Assembly: GCF_000429305.1 (NCBI RefSeq)
Contig: NZ_AUBP01000024.1
Span: 84,577 to 148,576, forward strand
From: Desulfovibrio inopinatus DSM 10711
GTDB taxonomy: Bacteria; Desulfobacterota; Desulfovibrionia; Desulfovibrionales; Desulfovibrionaceae
Reading direction: 5' to 3'
Length of the DNA stretch: 64,000 bases
Shown here: positions 1-8,383 of the stretch, piece after piece
Position numbering within the stretch: the stretch's first letter is position 1
Layout: every line of letters begins with the position of its first letter
Made by a program: the position numbers and the translations under genes
Notes under the pieces: generated by a model
The model's input: the letters and a program-made list of their open reading frames with translations, nothing else
What the model was told of the DNA's origin: nothing
Databases searched by the model: none

Positions 1-1004
1 TCATCGGCAACCACGGCAAAGCCTCGTCCGGCATCACCAGCTCGAGCGGCTTCAATGGCTGCATTCAGGGCGAGTAGGTTTGTTTGGTCCGCAATATCCG
101 AAATCACGGTCATGACTTGACCGATGGACTCGGCCTGCTTGCCCAGTTCGGACATATTTACCTTAAGTGATTCCGTGAGCGAACGGACTTGATTGATGGA
201 ATCGACGGAGCGCAGGACGACGCTGGAACCATTCTCCGCCTTGTCTTTGGCATCTTTCGCTGCCTGAGCTGCGTCGGTTGCTAATTGCGCAACATTGAAA
301 ATCGAGGACAGCATGGAGTCGACCGAGTCGGCCGTTTCGCCGATGACTTCGGATTGGATCTCTGCTCCCTGGCTGACACCTTGCGCTTCGGTTTTGAGTT
401 CTCTTGTGGCGTTTTTAATCGATGAAGCCACGTTTTCCAGAGTTTCGCCTGCCGCCAGCATGCCTTCGCGACGTACTTCGTCTTTCCGCTGTGTCTTGTC
501 CGCCATGGCTGCGGCTTCGCGGGCTTGATTGGAATTACGCTCGGCTTCGTTCGCTTTGCGTTCGGCTTCATTCAGCGCCTGTTTCATGCCGTCCAACATT
601 GTCTCCAAGGCTGTTTTCAGCATGGCCAACCGTCCGATGAAGTGACCGGTAACGCGGCTTTCCAGGTTTCCTTCAGCAACGTCCGTAGCAAAAGCTGTCA
701 ATTGTTCCAGCGGTTTCAGTAAATTGGAACGGATCAGGAGCCCAAGTCCGACGGCAGCAATACCAACGATGGCGAGACTCAACAAAATGGAATTGAAAAC
801 AATGGAGGAAGTTTCTTTTTCAATTAACTGTGAGGCGGCCCGTGCCGCTTGGACTGCATCAGGATTTGTCGAAATAACGGCTTGGTGGACATCCTTCCCA
901 AGGCTTCCTAATTCAATACTATAGAGTCCGTTGGCGGCCAACGTGACAAGGACCAGCGCGCTGAGCATTGTTGCGGCTAGACGAAAGTGTAAAGATTGTA
1001 GCAT
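1..1004 (-). CDS. methyl-accepting chemotaxis protein, partial (C-terminus off the window)
   Basis: Membrane chemoreceptor that would signal through CheW/CheA. Translating the minus strand from the ATG at 1004 gives an N-terminal membrane segment (residues about 9-30), a short periplasmic loop of about 35 residues, a second membrane segment (about 66-95), a HAMP-like linker, a long coiled coil and the signalling tip containing [18 protein letters not shown] near the window edge. The tip motif is diagnostic for the family. The reading frame runs off position 1, so the descending half of the signalling hairpin is missing. An AAGGAG ribosome site lies just upstream of the start. The very short sensory loop suggests it senses through partners or the membrane rather than a large ligand domain (inference). 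Confidence 0.95.
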   Translation of the reverse strand, partial: MLQSLHFRLAATMLSALVLVTLAANGLYSIELGSLGKDVHQAVISTNPDAVQAARAASQLIEKETSSIVFNSILLSLAIVGIAAVGLGLLIRSNLLKPLEQLTAFATDVAEGNLESRVTGHFIGRLAMLKTALETMLDGMKQALNEAERKANEAERNSNQAREAAAMADKTQRKDEVRREGMLAAGETLENVASSIKNATRELKTEAQGVSQGAEIQSEVIGETADSVDSMLSSIFNVAQLATDAAQAAKDAKDKAENGSSVVLRSVDSINQVRSLTESLKVNMSELGKQAESIGQVMTVISDIADQTNLLALNAAIEAARAGDAGRGFAVVAD

Positions 1005-1280
1005 GAAATACTCCTTCGAGACGTCAATACGTTGCGCATGGTCTCAATGTGTAACGGGAGCCATAAAATGATCGGTTCTGTGGAAGCTGTCAAGGACTTG
1101 TGTTACAATTTTGTAGTTCGATGGATTGGTCAGGAGTATTCGGCGAAATGACAGCCGGTATATGTCAAAACGCCATATAATAAGTCGATAAAAATTCTGT
1201 TACATCGACAGTCATGGGAGGGAATGAATTATTGATTTACTGTTTTCGTCAAGAATGAGGAATATGATCGCACTTTGAGC

Positions 1281-3119
1281 CTATTCTCCGAGAATTGAAG
1301 CCATAATGGATAAGAAGCGTTGCCAATATGCGGTATAGGTTGTTCCTTCGGCTAGAAATGGCGTCATGATGCAAGCACGTAAGACGAAAACTGTTCCAAC
1401 GCGTTGCCATTCTTTTCCGCCAATGCCGAGACGTTCCAGAAAAGGCAGCGTCGAGTCGCCGTATTCATGGTGGTCGAGGCTTGTTTTCGAAGTGATAAAA
1501 TCGGTTTTATATATTGGTCCGGCCACATAGGAACAACGATCGTACACTCGTCTGTTGATAGCATTCATGGTGTCCAGGTTTGCATTCCCCTCACGGTTGA
1601 ATGCAAAGGCGACAATATTGAAATCTGGCCGGGTTAGCGCTGTAGCAATATACGTATGGCCATCCATGGCATGGACCGGTGGCATGGTAGAGAGGTTGTG
1701 GTAAAACGTGGCGGCTGCTTCAAGGCTGCGGGCTACAATGCGACCATGTCCGGAAACGTTCAATGGAACGGCTTTGTGCGCCGCCCAAACTGCTGCGGCT
1801 GCAGCACCGGCTTTTGATCCTTCAAGAATGAAATTTCCAAGTTGATTGTCTTCATCTCCTGATGCGGTGTAAGGCGCATGATAGCCGACACAATCGAGAA
1901 TGCGTTTATCTTTGTGGACAATGGCACCAGCCGCATAGGGAACATACCCCATTTTATGGGAATCGATCGTAACGGCATCGGCTTCGGGCATGGCTTCGTA
2001 GGCGCGGTGCACTTCATTATCCGGCCATTCATCATACAGTCGAATGTCCATCTCTGTTTCATTCATGGCACAAACCGCCTCATGCGTCATGAAGGTATTG
2101 TTTTTGTCGAGGAAAAATGTGCGTCCATATCCACCGTATGCCGCGTCGATATGGAGAAAAAAGCCAAGACCTTTGGCCTCGTATGCTTTTTTAAGTGCAG
2201 CAATATGATGGATTTCATCAATGGCGCCTTCTTCGGTGGTTCCGACAACGGCAACAACGGCCAAAACAGGAATATCACGATGCAAACACTCTTCAAGCTG
2301 GGCGGCTAATGCATTGACATCCATGCGAAAGTCGGATCGTACCGGTATATGAACCAGTGCATCCGATCCCATGCCGAGAATATCCATTGCCTTTTCCCAA
2401 CAATAGTGCCGGGTTTGCGGTACGAAAACGCGAGTGGGCCCTAATTGGGTTATGCCCTTGGCACGTATACTTCGCTGTAATGCATCATGGAGTTTTCCCG
2501 CTTCGCGTAAAGCTGAAACGAGATCAAGAATGGCTGTCATGCTCGCGTGGCGTAGCATGTGATTGGACCAGTCGGTCACGAGATCGGGGGCGACTTCGCG
2601 CGCGGCCAGTGGAAGCGACTTGGCATTTCGGGCACTCCAGAGCGCTTCAATATTCGCAACCGTACCGCCGGAGGTGATGTGTCCCCAAGCGGAGTTTGCC
2701 GAGTAGCCGATCATAGCGGCAAGTTGTCGACCGACTTCGAGTTCGAGATCGGTCGTGGCCGGAGAGCCTTCGAAGGCACAGTTATTCGGGTTATAGAGGA
2801 TGGTCGCCATGGAACCGAGGACCGCGGGAATCAGAAGGTCACTGTTCATGTGTCCGAGATAGCGTGGTGAAAACCATGGCATGGACTTCGCTTTCAGGCG
2901 TGAGGACAGTTCCAAAAGTACTTCTTCGGTCCTGTCTTGAGACTGCATGAAAAATTCGGTGCGTTTTTTGGGCAGCGTGACGAACGGCGCGTCATCGGGG
3001 TGAAAGTTACGACGCCAATGGATATGTTCATCCATGAGAAAATCGAGCAATCGTTTGAAAAAATCATGATTTTCTGATTTTGGGCCTAAAAACAGCGCGT
3101 TGACGTCGAGATTGTCCAT
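1281..3119 (-). CDS. PLP-dependent group II amino acid decarboxylase (tyrosine decarboxylase-like)
   Basis: Probably decarboxylates an aromatic or acidic amino acid in the cytoplasm using pyridoxal phosphate. The 612-residue length and the pattern along the whole chain (NALFLGPKSEN near the N-terminus, YLGHMNSD, SPATTDLE, GHITSGGTVANIE, HIDAAYGGYGR, then TIDSHKMGY) match the bacterial tyrosine decarboxylase group of lactic acid bacteria, as I remember it. The Schiff-base lysine is Lys389 in the DSHKMGY motif, and the preceding HIDAAYGG holds the aspartate that pairs with the PLP ring nitrogen. It is a stand-alone gene, with no adjacent amine/amino acid antiporter as in acid-resistance operons, so the substrate is not fixed by context. 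Aspartate 1-decarboxylase activity (beta-alanine supply) is an alternative. Confidence 0.9.
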   Translation of the reverse strand: MDNLDVNALFLGPKSENHDFFKRLLDFLMDEHIHWRRNFHPDDAPFVTLPKKRTEFFMQSQDRTEEVLLELSSRLKAKSMPWFSPRYLGHMNSDLLIPAVLGSMATILYNPNNCAFEGSPATTDLELEVGRQLAAMIGYSANSAWGHITSGGTVANIEALWSARNAKSLPLAAREVAPDLVTDWSNHMLRHASMTAILDLVSALREAGKLHDALQRSIRAKGITQLGPTRVFVPQTRHYCWEKAMDILGMGSDALVHIPVRSDFRMDVNALAAQLEECLHRDIPVLAVVAVVGTTEEGAIDEIHHIAALKKAYEAKGLGFFLHIDAAYGGYGRTFFLDKNNTFMTHEAVCAMNETEMDIRLYDEWPDNEVHRAYEAMPEADAVTIDSHKMGYVPYAAGAIVHKDKRILDCVGYHAPYTASGDEDNQLGNFILEGSKAGAAAAAVWAAHKAVPLNVSGHGRIVARSLEAAATFYHNLSTMPPVHAMDGHTYIATALTRPDFNIVAFAFNREGNANLDTMNAINRRVYDRCSYVAGPIYKTDFITSKTSLDHHEYGDSTLPFLERLGIGGKEWQRVGTVFVLRACIMTPFLAEGTTYTAYWQRFLSIMASILGE

Positions 3120-3326
3120 GGCCCTGATACTACGGATGTCAGTGCATCAGGTCAAAAGGAATCAGAGACGATTTCTCTCACGGAATCGATAGAGTGTGTC
3201 TGTAAGAATAATTTAAATGAAGCCAATAAGATATTGTGAGTGTGTTGTTCTTGAGTTCAAAGAATGTTATTCAGATATTATTTCTGTGCCGGTCCTTACC
3301 AACGGTATAATACCAAGGAGATGGAT

Positions 3327-3788
3327 ATGGACGTGAAAACGATTCTTTGGCCGACAGACTTGTCTTCGGTTTCTCTGCAGGCTGCACCGCATGTGTTGTC
3401 ATTGTCTCAAAAGTATGGGGCCAATGTTGTTGTGCTCTATGTTGCTATTGATTTGTGCAATTATTTTCCTGCCTATGGGAATTACCCCAGCCGCAATATT
3501 GTACAGGAATTTCAGAGTTGGGAAGTGGAGCAAGCGAAGACCAAACTGGAGGGTTTGTGTGAACGTGAACTCAAGGCATGTCCCAATGTGAGAATTCGTC
3601 TTCTTCAAGGAGATCCTGTGGAAGAAATTTTGGCGAGTGTTAAAAAGGAAAATGCGCAGATGATTGTTTTGACTACGCGTGGGCATGGGCAAGACAAAAA
3701 GGGCATGACCAAAGAACTTGGGAGTACGGCCGAGATGATTGTAAAAAATGCTTTCGTACCTGTCGTAACGGTGAGTCCAGAGGCCTAA
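3327..3788 (+). CDS. UspA-family universal stress protein
   Basis: Small cytoplasmic adenine-nucleotide-binding stress protein. The 153-residue chain starts MDVKTILWPTDLS, the usual first strand of the fold, and ends with RGHGQDKKG...LGSTAE followed by VPVVTV, which matches the nucleotide-binding glycine loop (G-x(n)-G-S/T) and last strand of UspA proteins. I chose the ATG at 3327 because AAGGAG at 3315-3320 is 6 bases upstream; an in-frame ATG at 3321 directly abuts the ribosome site, and starts further upstream would add a non-conserved tail. Single gene, closed by a strong terminator. Partner or stress trigger cannot be told from sequence. Confidence 0.93.
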   Translation: MDVKTILWPTDLSSVSLQAAPHVLSLSQKYGANVVVLYVAIDLCNYFPAYGNYPSRNIVQEFQSWEVEQAKTKLEGLCERELKACPNVRIRLLQGDPVEEILASVKKENAQMIVLTTRGHGQDKKGMTKELGSTAEMIVKNAFVPVVTVSPEA

Positions 3789-3800
3789 AGAGGAGTGGGT

Positions 3801-3835
3801 ACGGCCGGACAACTCCGTCCGGCCGTTATAATTTT
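3801..3835 (+). terminator. Rho-independent terminator after the UspA gene
   Basis: A perfect 10-bp inverted repeat, ACGGCCGGAC at 3801-3810 and GTCCGGCCGT at 3817-3826 with a 6-base loop, is followed by TATAATTTT. It lies 12 bases after the stop codon and between two convergent genes. Confidence 0.85.
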
Positions 3836-3870
3836 CGGTTGAGAGACGCTCTCGTCGGATACTGAGAGTA

Positions 3871-4485
3871 TTAGGCTATGACGATATCGTCCATGGATTT
3901 GCGTTTTTTGGGAAAAATTTCTTTTTCATCCGGGTGACCAACTGCCAGCAGGTTGACAATGCGCATGCCGGCAGGCAGTCCGAAACGCGCTTTGATGTTG
4001 GCTTCATCGAACATGCCGATCCAACATGTCCCAAGTCCCATTTCTGTTGCGCGCAGCATCATAAACGAGACCGCGAGACCGACATTCATGGCGCAGGCGC
4101 CGAATTTGGCTTGTTCTTCGGCTGTGGCTTCACGCTTCACATAGGCATCGATACCATCCATGGTTTCCCCTTGAATGATATCGTTCTCACGATAGAAAAA
4201 AGCGGCAGACTGGGAATCCTTCACATACGTGTCAAGATCGGCACAACAAATAATAATGGCAGCAGATCCCGATAACCAACCTTGTTTCCGAGTCGCTTCG
4301 CTGGTGCCGAACCACGCCAGATCGGCCGGATCGGTAACGACTTTGAAACGCCAGGGTTGAGAATTCAGGCTGGACGGGGCATTGCGTCCAGCTTCCAGCA
4401 GTTCTTTCAGTTCGGTGTCTGTTAATGGTGCTGTGCTGAAAGCCCGAACGCTATGGCGTGCGGCAATGGCGTCTTTGACGTTCAT
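3871..4485 (-). CDS. nitroreductase-family flavoprotein
   Basis: FMN-dependent NAD(P)H oxidoreductase of the nitroreductase superfamily, probably cytoplasmic and dimeric. The 204-residue chain opens with MNVKDAIAARHSVRAF and continues with LEAGRNAPSSLNSQPWRF, the two FMN-phosphate-binding signatures (R-x-S-x-R and A-P-S/T-x-x-N-x-Q-P-W), and has GLGTCWIG in the C-terminal half, also typical. The ATG at 4485 is preferred over longer starts because AAAGGACAG lies at the right distance and the conserved region begins there. It converges on the UspA gene and shares its terminator region. The physiological substrate is unknown; members reduce nitroaromatics, quinones or flavins. Confidence 0.92.
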   Translation of the reverse strand: MNVKDAIAARHSVRAFSTAPLTDTELKELLEAGRNAPSSLNSQPWRFKVVTDPADLAWFGTSEATRKQGWLSGSAAIIICCADLDTYVKDSQSAAFFYRENDIIQGETMDGIDAYVKREATAEEQAKFGACAMNVGLAVSFMMLRATEMGLGTCWIGMFDEANIKARFGLPAGMRIVNLLAVGHPDEKEIFPKKRKSMDDIVIA

Positions 4486-4847
4486 GATGTGCTGTCCTTT
4501 GGTTTGTGGGGGTTGGACTGGCATTGAAAGCGCACGGAAAGACATCGGGTACACGCAAACAACGCCGGAAATGCAATATCGTATCGGTGGATCGATTGAA
4601 AAAGTCAAGCATACTTCGCCATAGTACCCTCAAGGGAACTCCACTTTGCTGGATAGTGTTACACATCATCAAGTGATCGGGATACGTTCACGAAAAAATT
4701 GTACGATGACCATGGTAATACGCGTTTAATATGTGTTCATATATCCCAAAAGACAATTGAGTTATGAGTCTTAAATGATAATTTTCAAACAATATTGCGA
4801 TGAATGTTCACTCAGTAGATGACGTTTTCGAGGAGTGATGAACGGTC
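4486..4847. other. intergenic, no gene seen
   Basis: AT-rich spacer between the nitroreductase start and the prophage border. I see no convincing ORF, tRNA or repeat here. The nitroreductase promoter should lie in the left part, but no clear -35/-10 pair stood out. Confidence 0.5.
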
Positions 4848-4876
4848 TTAATCCACCGTCGCCCCCGCGTGGGGCG
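4848..4876. repeat. degenerate CRISPR-repeat-like sequence at the left prophage border
   Basis: The stretch reads TTAATCCAC, then CGTC, then GCCCCCGCGTGGGGCG. It resembles the repeat at 63967-63998 (AATCCAC followed by a GC-rich hairpin) and the degenerate terminal repeat at 63910-63932, in the same orientation. It sits 60 bases from the integrase-end hairpin. It could be a relic of a CRISPR repeat, one half of an att duplication, or simply a small hairpin (CGCCCC/GGGGCG). No further repeats lie to its left. Confidence 0.4.
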
Positions 4877-4935
4877 TTAGCTCGTTCGCTAGTAACTCTA
4901 TTTCGCCTGTCATGTCAGCTAATTGCCGCTGTCTT

Positions 4936-4958
4936 CAGGGGATGATAGCTATCCCCTG
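4936..4958. terminator. hairpin at the integrase stop codon
   Basis: CAGGGGAT at 4936-4943 and ATCCCCTG at 4951-4958 form a perfect 8-bp stem around a 7-base loop, and the integrase TAG lies inside it. There is no T-run after it in the direction of transcription, so it may be a factor-dependent terminator, an mRNA-stabilising structure or part of the attachment site. Confidence 0.4.
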
Positions 4959-5995
4959 TGGGATTTTATGTGGGACTTCATTTCGAAGACGGATTTTTGA
5001 CGACCCTTTGACGTCGAGAAAGCGGCCTCGATTTCGTTTTTCACGACGCCCAAAGACCTGATGTACCGCGTTGTTGTGAGTGCGTTCTTGTGGCGTAAAA
5101 CTCCCTGAATTACGGGCAACGATACTCCTGCCTTCGCCATGATAGACGCGGACAGGTGCCGGATCGCATGGAAACCAAAAGGCTTCACATTCGCCTTCCG
5201 GCAAAGAGTTCCCATCATGGGCGCTCTTGTCGTGTACGGCTGTCCGTTTTTCTGTGTGAACAGGTAGATTCCGGCCTTCTCCATATGGCCAAACACTTCG
5301 GCCAGCGGTTCAACCATGGGGATATGGTCGTATTCCATTGACCCTCCTTGGCGCTTTCGCGTCCCGAGTCGAACTGTTCTAGCATCGATGTCGATGTCCG
5401 ACCATGTAAGTCGAAAAACCTCGCCGCGTCTTGCTGCTGTGTAAAGAATCGTCAGGAGCATATCCCGTTGATCCTTCTTGGAGACGCCAACAACTTTCCA
5501 GAAATCGGTCTCGCTCGGAACATATCGTCTTTGCTCGTCATGGCCGAAGCGATCCGTCGCGGCGAAAGGGTTGTCTTTCGGAAAACCAAGGTATTTAACT
5601 CCCCACGACCATGCTGCCGCGAGTTCCTTCCTCAACTCGTTGGCTGCGCCACCACTGATTGCTCTTGCCTTTTTTGTTAATACTTCCATTGCGATTGCCG
5701 GAGTCATATCCTCCGCATTCATTTTTTCGCCAGTGTGGGATATGAGAAGTTTCGCAGCCCTGATTTTCCGCTTGTAGGTAGTCTGTGCGTACCCGGTTGC
5801 TTGTACTGCATCCAAGTACCTGTTAAACCATTCCAAGACCGTGACGATCTGGATTTTCGGGGCGTTCCAATCCTCGACCTTTTGGGACGCCTCCCATTTT
5901 TTTGCCTTCTCTTTGGTTTCGAATGTTTTTGTTTTTCGCATCCCATCGATGACTTTTTCCGCTCTCCACTTTCCGCTTTGCATCCTGTAAGGCAT
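4949..5995 (-). CDS. int: phage tyrosine integrase
   Basis: Catalyses site-specific integration and excision. The 348-residue chain has an arm-type N-terminus with KTFETKEKAKKW (residues about 24-34), a SAM-like core-binding region (about 50-150) and a catalytic domain with Arg190 in TAARRGEVFRL, HAIRH (His276, Arg279), LRHKN (His302) and the nucleophile Tyr311 in TTTRYIR. All catalytic positions are present. I start at 5995 (MPYRMQSGKW) because GGAGAAGG lies just upstream; longer forms add sequence unlike the family. The stop codon lies in a hairpin at the prophage border, the usual place for an integrase next to attL. It overlaps the upstream HTH gene by 173 bases. Confidence 0.93.
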   Translation of the reverse strand: MPYRMQSGKWRAEKVIDGMRKTKTFETKEKAKKWEASQKVEDWNAPKIQIVTVLEWFNRYLDAVQATGYAQTTYKRKIRAAKLLISHTGEKMNAEDMTPAIAMEVLTKKARAISGGAANELRKELAAAWSWGVKYLGFPKDNPFAATDRFGHDEQRRYVPSETDFWKVVGVSKKDQRDMLLTILYTAARRGEVFRLTWSDIDIDARTVRLGTRKRQGGSMEYDHIPMVEPLAEVFGHMEKAGIYLFTQKNGQPYTTRAPMMGTLCRKANVKPFGFHAIRHLSASIMAKAGVSLPVIQGVLRHKNALTTTRYIRSLGVVKNEIEAAFSTSKGRQKSVFEMKSHIKSHRG

Positions 5996-6194
5996 AAGCC
6001 TTCTCCGTGTATTCTCTGAATTTTTCCTCAAAGAACACGACGGCTCCACGAGACCCGCCGAACTGGACGCCGCCAAGCGCGTGTTTATGCCGATACACCC
6101 ATGACACATCACGCCGCAAGCGCTTTGCCACTTCTTGTGCGGTGAGCGTCTGCCCGAGGTCTTCGAGTATCGTTCGTTCCATTGTCGTCACCAT
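5823..6194 (-). CDS. excisionase-like helix-turn-helix protein
   Basis: Small DNA-binding protein, probably the directionality factor for the integrase or a regulator of it. Residues about 15-60 (LTAQEVAKRLRRDVSWVYRHK, then GAVVFFEEKFREYTE) have the winged-helix pattern of MerR/excisionase HTH_17 proteins, which often sit directly upstream of integrases. Residues after about 66 are read in a region that also encodes the first 58 residues of the integrase in another frame, so the charged tail may be unconserved; a shorter product through a frameshift is possible. No strong ribosome site is seen before the ATG at 6194. Confidence 0.7.
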   Translation of the reverse strand: MVTTMERTILEDLGQTLTAQEVAKRLRRDVSWVYRHKHALGGVQFGGSRGAVVFFEEKFREYTEKAYALQDAKRKVESGKSHRWDAKNKNIRNQREGKKMGGVPKGRGLERPENPDRHGLGMV

Positions 6195-6224
6195 TTCTGC
6201 ATCTTTTTTAGACTTGGCATTGGA

Positions 6225-6629
6225 TCACTTCTTTGAAAGTTCCGTCCACAGCTCGAAATGTTCTTCAAGTATGCGGCCGAATACGTCCCAAATTTGGGGT
6301 CTGATTTCCTTTTTCGAGGGGGCTTCTATTGGCTCGACCCAAACACCATCATGCTTCCACCCGCAATCAAGCGGCGATTTCTGGGAATCTGTGCAACATC
6401 CAACGCAATCGACGCGTATTTGATCGAGTCGTTCAAAGGATGTCGGAGCCATTCTTTGCTTTTTGTCTTTTATAATAGCGTGTTGTTGTCGTTGTGCTCT
6501 GAGAATTCTCATGCACTTGGGGGAGCATGTTAGCTGTCCCCAGCTGTTGATTCTGAACTGTTTTCCGCAAACAGCACAGATGCGCTCTGTTTGTCTTATA
6601 ACTATGGGAGTCCGAGTGATTGTATCCAT
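6225..6629 (-). CDS. unknown phage protein with CxxC zinc-finger start
   Basis: Not recognised. The 134-residue chain starts with ERICAVCGKQFRIN...TCSPKCMRILR, a CxxC-x(16-18)-CxxxC zinc-binding pattern near the N-terminus, followed by a second cysteine cluster (CVGCC, residues about 76-80), and a helical C-terminus. GGGAGGA precedes the ATG at 6629. It lies 3 bases from its upstream neighbour in the leftward early operon. DNA or protein binding is the safest guess. Confidence 0.65.
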   Translation of the reverse strand: MDTITRTPIVIRQTERICAVCGKQFRINSWGQLTCSPKCMRILRAQRQQHAIIKDKKQRMAPTSFERLDQIRVDCVGCCTDSQKSPLDCGWKHDGVWVEPIEAPSKKEIRPQIWDVFGRILEEHFELWTELSKK

Positions 6630-6632
6630 GGT

Positions 6633-6968
6633 TCAATTCCTCCCCACCGGAGCCCAGAGGTGATAGATATTCCCCATGTCCACCATCTCTGACACTTTGG
6701 GGAAGACCTGGATGGCTTCGGTTTCTTCACCGAACCATTCATTTTTCCAACGCATGAGGTCTCGAAAGGATATTTTCACCATATTGCGGCGCGAAAACGA
6801 GACATGGAGCCATTCGACATTCCCGATTTCGGAAAGATCAAGAGACGCCAGGGCAAAGACATTGTTTTTGCGAGCGGCAGCCTGATGTCTCGGATTGGGG
6901 CTTTGTATCTGCGTCCAACCAGGAGCAATCATTGTGGCCGGTCGACTTGATATGATTCTGTGGAGCAT
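6633..6968 (-). CDS. conserved phage protein, DUF7694-like
   Basis: Function unknown. The 111-residue protein has the segment WLHVSFSRRNMVKISFRDL followed by a KNEWFGEE...IQVFPK stretch and YHLWAP, a pattern I associate with a small phage family (DUF7694-like) whose members are encoded near replication and recombination genes. The start at 6968 follows a clear AAGGAG with 5-base spacing. The resemblance is from memory and needs a profile search; there is no known activity. Confidence 0.65.
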   Translation of the reverse strand: MLHRIISSRPATMIAPGWTQIQSPNPRHQAAARKNNVFALASLDLSEIGNVEWLHVSFSRRNMVKISFRDLMRWKNEWFGEETEAIQVFPKVSEMVDMGNIYHLWAPVGRN

Positions 6969-7052
6969 GCTTTCTCCTTGTCTTTCCTCGGAGCTTCCCG
7001 ACCACGTGCGACCGCTTATGCACATGGTCGGGGCTTTCCTTTGCCGGCCGCG

Positions 7053-7154
7053 TCAGTCAGATTCGGAGACCTGGTTTTTCAACCTGGTCATGGCCTGTGG
7101 AGGCATACTCTGTTGAGCCTGTATGGTTACGGTTCCGGCAATGGTGGTGTTCAT
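7053..7154 (-). CDS. 33-residue phage peptide
   Basis: Short gene below usual length cut-offs. It is supported by an ATGA overlap with the stop of the upstream gene (TGA at 7153-7151, ATG at 7154) and an AAGGAC ribosome site 5 bases upstream. The product starts MNTTIAGTVTIQAQQ and is Gln-rich and polar, with no motif I know. Confidence 0.5.
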   Translation of the reverse strand: MNTTIAGTVTIQAQQSMPPQAMTRLKNQVSESD

Positions 7155-7546
7155 ACTGTGTCCTTATTGGTTCTGTGCAAAGCCTCTTCAATAGCCTGCT
7201 TTGAATACCAAGGCTCAGGATCATGGGGAGATATTTTGTAAATGATAATGACGGCGCATCCATCTTTTATATGTTCTCCAGTCACTTTCCTCATTGCATA
7301 GGCAAAAAAACTGCGTCCAGATAAACCGCGTAGAGGTGGACCTTCTGTTATGTGCAAAGAGTCACCTCTCATGATCCCAAATATTTCATTGATGACCAGG
7401 ACATTCTTTGTGAGAGCCAAAGAATATTCGTCTGAAGAAAGAGTGATCCTGTGCATCATTGACGGGAAAAGCCTATTTCCATACCCCAACGCTCTTGCTC
7501 TATCGGGATGCGGAGAGGTTTGTGGTGGAATATTAGGATTCCACAT
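7151..7546 (-). CDS. unknown phage protein
   Basis: Not recognised. The 131-residue product mixes beta-rich stretches (ALTKNVLVINEIF, GCAVIIIYKIS) and an EEALHRTNK tail. It overlaps the upstream gene by 14 bases and the downstream 33-residue gene by 4, so the three are probably translated as a coupled set. The ribosome site is weak, which fits translational coupling. Confidence 0.6.
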   Translation of the reverse strand: MWNPNIPPQTSPHPDRARALGYGNRLFPSMMHRITLSSDEYSLALTKNVLVINEIFGIMRGDSLHITEGPPLRGLSGRSFFAYAMRKVTGEHIKDGCAVIIIYKISPHDPEPWYSKQAIEEALHRTNKDTV

Positions 7547-7712
7547 TGCTCGGCTCGTTGTCGTCGATTTTTACAATATTCCAGCCTTCAGGGAGTCTTT
7601 CCGGGGCGTGGCAGGTGTTGACGATAATTTGTGTCCCCTGGTTGGCCGCGTCGACGCATTCAGGGCAAGCGGGCAGACCTGTTTTTTCGATGTGATTGTT
7701 CTTCTTTTGCAT
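7533..7712 (-). CDS. unknown small phage protein
   Basis: 59 residues from the ATG at 7712, with GAGGAG 8 bases upstream; a GTG 9 bases earlier is too close to the ribosome site. It contains PACPEC and a later TCHAPERLPEGW, so a single metal site from three cysteines and a histidine is possible. No family recognised. Confidence 0.55.
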   Translation of the reverse strand: MQKKNNHIEKTGLPACPECVDAANQGTQIIVNTCHAPERLPEGWNIVKIDDNEPSNVES

Positions 7713-7751
7713 AGGATTCACTCCTCATCAGTAGATTTAAGCGGCCGTCAA

Positions 7752-7798
7752 AGGTCTTCGAGTGTTGTTCTTTCCATTGTGGTCACCATGCCTGTATC
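7752..7798 (-). pseudogene. duplicated start of the excisionase-like gene, truncated
   Basis: This stretch matches 6157-6203, the start of the excisionase-like gene, at roughly 40 of 47 positions. On the minus strand it encodes MVTTMERTTLEDL and then a stop, against MVTTMERTILEDLG in the full gene. It looks like a leftover of a duplication or recombination within the early operon and probably has no product of its own. Confidence 0.6.
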
Positions 7799-8253
7799 GT
7801 TCCACACATGGGACATATTGCGCCTTTCTGCGTGATATAAAATATGGGCGTTCCGCATGTGCACAGCCAATGCATTTCTGGGACAACGGGATATTTCCCC
7901 GTCCCTTTGAGTAAACCGCAGTTGGGGCATTTCAGCCACGTTGTGCCGACAGGCACGACGGCAACCCATTCATGCTTGCAGCTCAGGCATATTGCTTCAC
8001 CTGAAACATGCGGTGAGTGCTCTTTTGATGTTGGGACGTTGGTGACGTTCTTTTGTGACGATTCAATCGCTTCAACCCCAAGCGCATCACAAATCAGCTT
8101 GTACGCCTCTTGGTCGCAGTCCATGTGCCCACTCTCTATCATGCTGAGTTCACTCGGCTTGAGGCCGGTTATTTGGTTCAGTTCGCAGAACGTCATGTCC
8201 GCATCTTTGCGTGACCTGATGAGGTGTTGGCGTTGCTGTTCAGATATTTTCAC
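7783..8253 (-). CDS. XRE-type HTH protein with C-terminal zinc ribbon
   Basis: Probable regulator. The 156-residue chain starts at GTG 8253, 9 bases after AGGGAG; extending upstream adds a poorly supported 27-residue leader. Residues about 8-65 form a Cro/CI-like HTH (MTFCELNQITGLKPSELSMIE), and the C-terminal half holds CLSCKHEW...CPNCG and LCTCG...CPMCG, two zinc-ribbon knuckle pairs. HTH plus zinc ribbon is common in phage transcription modulators. It is the upstream neighbour of the three small genes in the leftward operon. Confidence 0.7.
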   Translation of the reverse strand: MKISEQQRQHLIRSRKDADMTFCELNQITGLKPSELSMIESGHMDCDQEAYKLICDALGVEAIESSQKNVTNVPTSKEHSPHVSGEAICLSCKHEWVAVVPVGTTWLKCPNCGLLKGTGKYPVVPEMHWLCTCGTPIFYITQKGAICPMCGTIQAW

Positions 8254-8383
8254 TTGGAACACTCCCTGTTTTATCGGCGCGGCCCCTACGCCTGTGGGAC
8301 CGCGCCACGTTCTGCATTTACCAGCCGCCTTCATGGTGTCGCGGCCCCGGCCTATTGTTCCCCGGTCGGGCAGGGGAATGGGA

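Noticed and set aside
4848..4876. ordinary Rho-independent terminator
   Set aside because: The small hairpin has no T-run and lies upstream of, not after, a gene end; the resemblance to the CRISPR repeat seemed the better explanation, though not proven.
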